8,686 nucleotides of DNA from Anaerolineae bacterium. GTDB lineage: Bacteria > Chloroflexota > Anaerolineae > DRVO01. Position 1 is the stretch's first letter. The number at the start of each line of letters is the position of its first letter. Shown piece by piece: positions 6,999 through 8,686 of the stretch. The translations under genes and the position numbers were made by a program. The notes beneath the pieces are model-generated. The model saw nothing but the letters and a program-made list of their open reading frames with translations, did no database searches and was not told the DNA's origin. The stretch lies in assembly GCA_012719195.1 (NCBI GenBank), contig JAAYAV010000129.1, positions 1 to 8,686 of the forward strand, given 5' to 3'.

Positions 6999-7859
6999 AT
7001 GACGAGTGACGTGTGTGGGGGTGATCCGGTGGGCGGCTACCTAGACGAGCTGTTCGGCCTCCGGGGCAAGGTGGTGGCGATCACCGGCGGCGGAGGGGTC
7101 CTCTTCCGCACTGTGGGCCGGGCTCTGGCTCGGGCCGGTGCGGAGGTGGCGGTCCTCGACCTGTCGGGGCCGGCGGCGGAGTCGGCTGCAGTGGACATTG
7201 CCGCCGAGGGAGGGCGCGCGCTAGCGCTGACGTGCGACGCCCTGTGTCGCTCCAGCCTGGAGGAGGCGGCCGGCCAGGTGCTGGGCGAGTTCGGCCACAT
7301 CGATGTGCTGATAAACGGGGCGGGCGGCAACCGGGCCGAGGCGACTACGGCTAGCGAACGCTCCTTCTTCGACCTGCCAGAGGAGGCGTTCCGCTGGGTA
7401 TTCGACCTCAACTTGGTGGCCACGGTGCAGGCGAGCCAGGTCTTCGGTAGGGCGATGAAGGAACGGGGCGAGGGTGTTATCCTCAACGTCTCTTCCATGA
7501 ACGCCTTCCGGCCCCTGACTCGCATCCCAGCGTATTCCGCGGCCAAGGCTGCGGTGAGCAACTTCACCCAGTGGCTGGCGGTCCACATGGCTCAGGAGTA
7601 CTCAGCCCGAATTCGGGTCAACGCTCTCGCACCCGGCTTCTTCCTCACCGACCAGAACCGCTACCTGCTCACCGATCGCGGTACGGGCGAGCTGACGCCC
7701 CGGGGCGCTCGCATAGTAGAGCACACCCCGGCGGCTCGCTTCGGAGACCCTGAGGACCTGGTGGCGCCCACCCTCTTCCTGTTGTCCGATGCCGCCCGGT
7801 TCGTAACTGGGGTGGTGTTGCCGGTGGATGGAGGGTTCAGCGCCTATAGCGGCGTCTGA
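6999..7859 (+). CDS. SDR-family oxidoreductase, D-mannonate/fructuronate type (UxuB/YjmF-like)
   Basis: 286 residues from the ATG at 6999. A GTG at 7029 preceded by GGGGGT (7017-7022) gives 276 residues and the more usual distance to the nucleotide loop, so that start may be real. The classical short-chain dehydrogenase features are present: a glycine-rich loop TGGGGVLF (29-36), Asp54 at the end of strand 2 suggesting NAD(H), NGAGG (106-110), and the tetrad Asn138, Ser166, Tyr179 and Lys183 (YSAAK). ILNVSSMNAFRPLTRIPAYS, NFTQWLAVH, APGFFLTDQNR and the end PVDGGFSAYSGV closely match the Bacillus UxuB/YjmF group as I remember it. That group reduces D-fructuronate to D-mannonate in hexuronate breakdown. 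The last residue of the loop is Phe where Gly is usual. No uxuA, kdgK or kdgA is in the window. The 116 bases before it hold nothing I recognise beyond weak hairpins. Confidence 0.9.
   Translation: MTSDVCGGDPVGGYLDELFGLRGKVVAITGGGGVLFRTVGRALARAGAEVAVLDLSGPAAESAAVDIAAEGGRALALTCDALCRSSLEEAAGQVLGEFGHIDVLINGAGGNRAEATTASERSFFDLPEEAFRWVFDLNLVATVQASQVFGRAMKERGEGVILNVSSMNAFRPLTRIPAYSAAKAAVSNFTQWLAVHMAQEYSARIRVNALAPGFFLTDQNRYLLTDRGTGELTPRGARIVEHTPAARFGDPEDLVAPTLFLLSDAARFVTGVVLPVDGGFSAYSGV
7017..7022 (+). promoter_or_regulatory. Possible ribosome binding site for an alternative SDR start at GTG 7029
   Basis: GGGGGT lies 6 bases before GTG 7029, while the ATG at 6999 has no purine-rich site at good distance. 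The shorter product would begin about 20 residues before the glycine loop, which is closer to family practice. Confidence 0.45.
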
Positions 7860-7887
7860 GTGCGCTCGAAGGGGATAGGCGGCAGCG

Positions 7888-7917
7888 AAGAGGCGGGGCC
7901 CGCGGGCCCCGCCTCTT
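7888..7917. terminator. 30-base perfect palindrome between convergent genes, likely bidirectional terminator
   Basis: AAGAGGCGGGGCCCG is followed immediately by its exact reverse complement, ending in CTCTT. It can form a very GC-rich stem of up to 13 pairs with a tetraloop, flanked by A-rich and T-containing arms. It sits 28 bases after the SDR stop and 24 bases before the stop of the convergent LysM gene, exactly where a shared terminator is expected. A true T tract is missing on both strands; only CTCTT follows the stem, so termination strength is uncertain. Confidence 0.8.
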
Positions 7918-7941
7918 GGCCTGTGGCTGGTGTACAGCCGG

Positions 7942-8628
7942 TCAGCTCGCCGGCGTGGCCGTCGCCGGCTCCGGGGTAGACGAGACGGAGGCCGTCGCCG
8001 TCGCCGTCGATTCTGCTGCTGTTGTGCCGGCTGGAGCGGGCGTCTCCGCCGAGCCGGTCTGTTCCGGCACCGGAGCGCCTGGCCCCGGGATGATGATCAC
8101 CTGGCCCACGCTGATGCGGCTGGGGTTGTCGATGTCGTTGACGGCGAGCAAGTCCTCTAGCTCCACCCCATGGGCGCGCGCGATGGCGCCCATGGAGTCG
8201 CCCGCTACGACGGTATAGGTGACCGGCTCCGGGGTGGCGGTAGCCGTAGGCGTACGGGTCGGTGTGGGCCGCCGCGTAGAGGTGGCGGTGGGGGACGGAG
8301 TGGCCGTCGCCGTCGCCGTCGGCGTAGCGGTGGGTGGACGCATGGTAGCCGTGGCGGTGGGAGTCAGCTCAGGGAACTCGGTGGCAGTGGCCAGGGCCGG
8401 CGCAGTCGGGCCGCCCGCCGGAGGCGAGGGAGACCGCAGACTATCACTCAGCAGCCAGAGTGCGGTCGCCGCCAGGGCGATGACGAGCAGGAGCATGAGT
8501 GCGGGCAACACCCAGGAGACCCAGGCTCCCTCACCGTAGTGCGGGCTGACTGTGCCGATTGAACCGCTGGATGCAAGCTTGCGCGCGTCCAGCCCAGCCG
8601 ACTTGTTGACGTTCTCCGGTTCGACCAT
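7942..8628 (-). CDS. Membrane-anchored LysM-domain protein with Thr/Pro/Ala-rich linker
   Basis: 228 residues, read on the - strand from an ATG whose ribosome site GAAAGG (complement of 8634-8639) is 5 bases upstream. Residues 1-36 are a short cytoplasmic segment. Residues 37-60 are a single membrane helix (VSWVLPALMLLLVIALAATA). Residues 66-136 are a low-complexity linker built of TAT, TPT and ATP units. Residues 137-181 are one LysM domain (YTVVAGDSMGAIARAHGV, then LLAVNDIDNP and ISVGQVIIIPG). Residues 182-228 are another Thr/Ala/Pro tail. LysM domains bind GlcNAc-containing glycans such as peptidoglycan, so the protein probably tethers the membrane to the wall or surface glycan, or acts as a cell-envelope sensor. 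No enzymatic domain is present. Thr/Pro-rich linkers of this kind are frequent in Chloroflexota envelope proteins. It is transcribed separately from the + strand run. Confidence 0.9.
   Translation of the reverse strand: MVEPENVNKSAGLDARKLASSGSIGTVSPHYGEGAWVSWVLPALMLLLVIALAATALWLLSDSLRSPSPPAGGPTAPALATATEFPELTPTATATMRPPTATPTATATATPSPTATSTRRPTPTRTPTATATPEPVTYTVVAGDSMGAIARAHGVELEDLLAVNDIDNPSRISVGQVIIIPGPGAPVPEQTGSAETPAPAGTTAAESTATATASVSSTPEPATATPAS
7991..8320. repeat. Two (GCCGTC)x3 hexanucleotide tracts inside the LysM gene
   Basis: The unit GCCGTC is repeated three times at 7991-8008 and again at 8303-8320, each preceded by a GACGGAG-like flank. On the coding strand they encode alternating Thr-Ala in the linker and in the C-terminal tail. 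These are slippage-prone low-complexity codons of the linker, not an independent element. Confidence 0.7.
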
Positions 8629-8686
8629 GCGTACCTTTCGTTAGTTGATGCCACAGCCGCGCTCAGGATCGACCCCGTTGCGGGTC
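8629..8686 (-). other. Upstream region of the LysM gene, no clear promoter
   Basis: These 58 bases precede the LysM gene and contain its ribosome site (complement of 8634-8639). I see no convincing -35/-10 pair. A small inverted repeat, GACCC at 8671-8675 and GGGTC at 8682-8686, touches the window edge and could be the end of a larger structure. Confidence 0.4.

Noticed and set aside
6986..7009. Seven-codon open frame (MRFLDDE) overlapping the SDR start, as a possible leader peptide
   Set aside because: No ribosome site at workable distance, no regulatory codon run and no attenuator-like hairpin after it.
7991..8320. Repeated GCCGTC tracts as a CRISPR or tandem-repeat array
   Set aside because: Units are six bases with no unique spacers and lie within coding sequence for a Thr/Ala-rich linker.
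8671..8686. Short inverted repeat GACCC/GGGTC at the window edge as an RNA gene or terminator
   Set aside because: Five pairs only and cut by the window end; no tRNA T-arm or other RNA signature.

Overview
This is a GC-rich stretch of bacterial chromosome with nine tightly packed genes on the + strand, the first cut by the window edge. They run up to a perfect-palindrome terminator, which faces one convergent gene on the - strand. The organism is probably a Chloroflexota member (Anaerolineae-like or a relative). The reasons are the long Thr/Pro/Ala linker of the LysM protein, the style of the HtrA protease, the frequent GTG starts and the overall composition. This assignment is inference; no rRNA or other marker gene is present.

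Layout, left to right. (1) 1-801: C-terminal part of an HtrA/DegP-type serine protease with catalytic Asp and Ser and one PDZ domain. (2) 819-1316: a small membrane protein made of two DUF350-like halves in perfect 82-residue register. (3) 1333-2709: a sugar-1-phosphate nucleotidylyltransferase fused to a left-handed beta-helix acyltransferase-like domain. (4) 2744-3583: a xylose-isomerase-like TIM barrel (sugar-phosphate isomerase/epimerase family). (5) 3593-4795: phosphopentomutase DeoB with Ser in place of the phosphorylated Thr. (6) 4792-5562: a class I SAM methyltransferase overlapping deoB by 4 bases. (7) 5604-6065: a short RmlC-like cupin (dTDP-4-dehydrorhamnose 3,5-epimerase family). 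(8) 6097-6882: a crotonase-fold enoyl-CoA hydratase resembling CaiD. (9) 6999-7859: an SDR oxidoreductase of the D-mannonate/fructuronate type (UxuB/YjmF-like). A 30-base perfect palindrome (7888-7917) follows. (10) 7942-8628 on the - strand is a membrane-anchored protein with a Thr/Pro-rich linker and one LysM domain.

How the genes may work together. Spacing is 10-40 bases or a 4-base overlap through most of the + strand run, so much of it could be one transcript. The only larger gap is about 116-146 bases before the SDR. The recurrent theme is sugar and sugar-phosphate conversion: nucleotidyl transfer, isomerisation or epimerisation, the pentose-1-/5-phosphate mutase, 3,5-epimerisation and hexuronate reduction. 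The crotonase and methyltransferase do not fit an obvious single pathway. I do not see a defence system, mobile element, CRISPR array, RNA gene or clearly new multi-gene machine here. The items most worth a second look are the DeoB nucleophile substitution, the RmlC-like protein with altered active-site positions, the in-frame direct repeat at the start of deoB, and the orphan uronate-type SDR.
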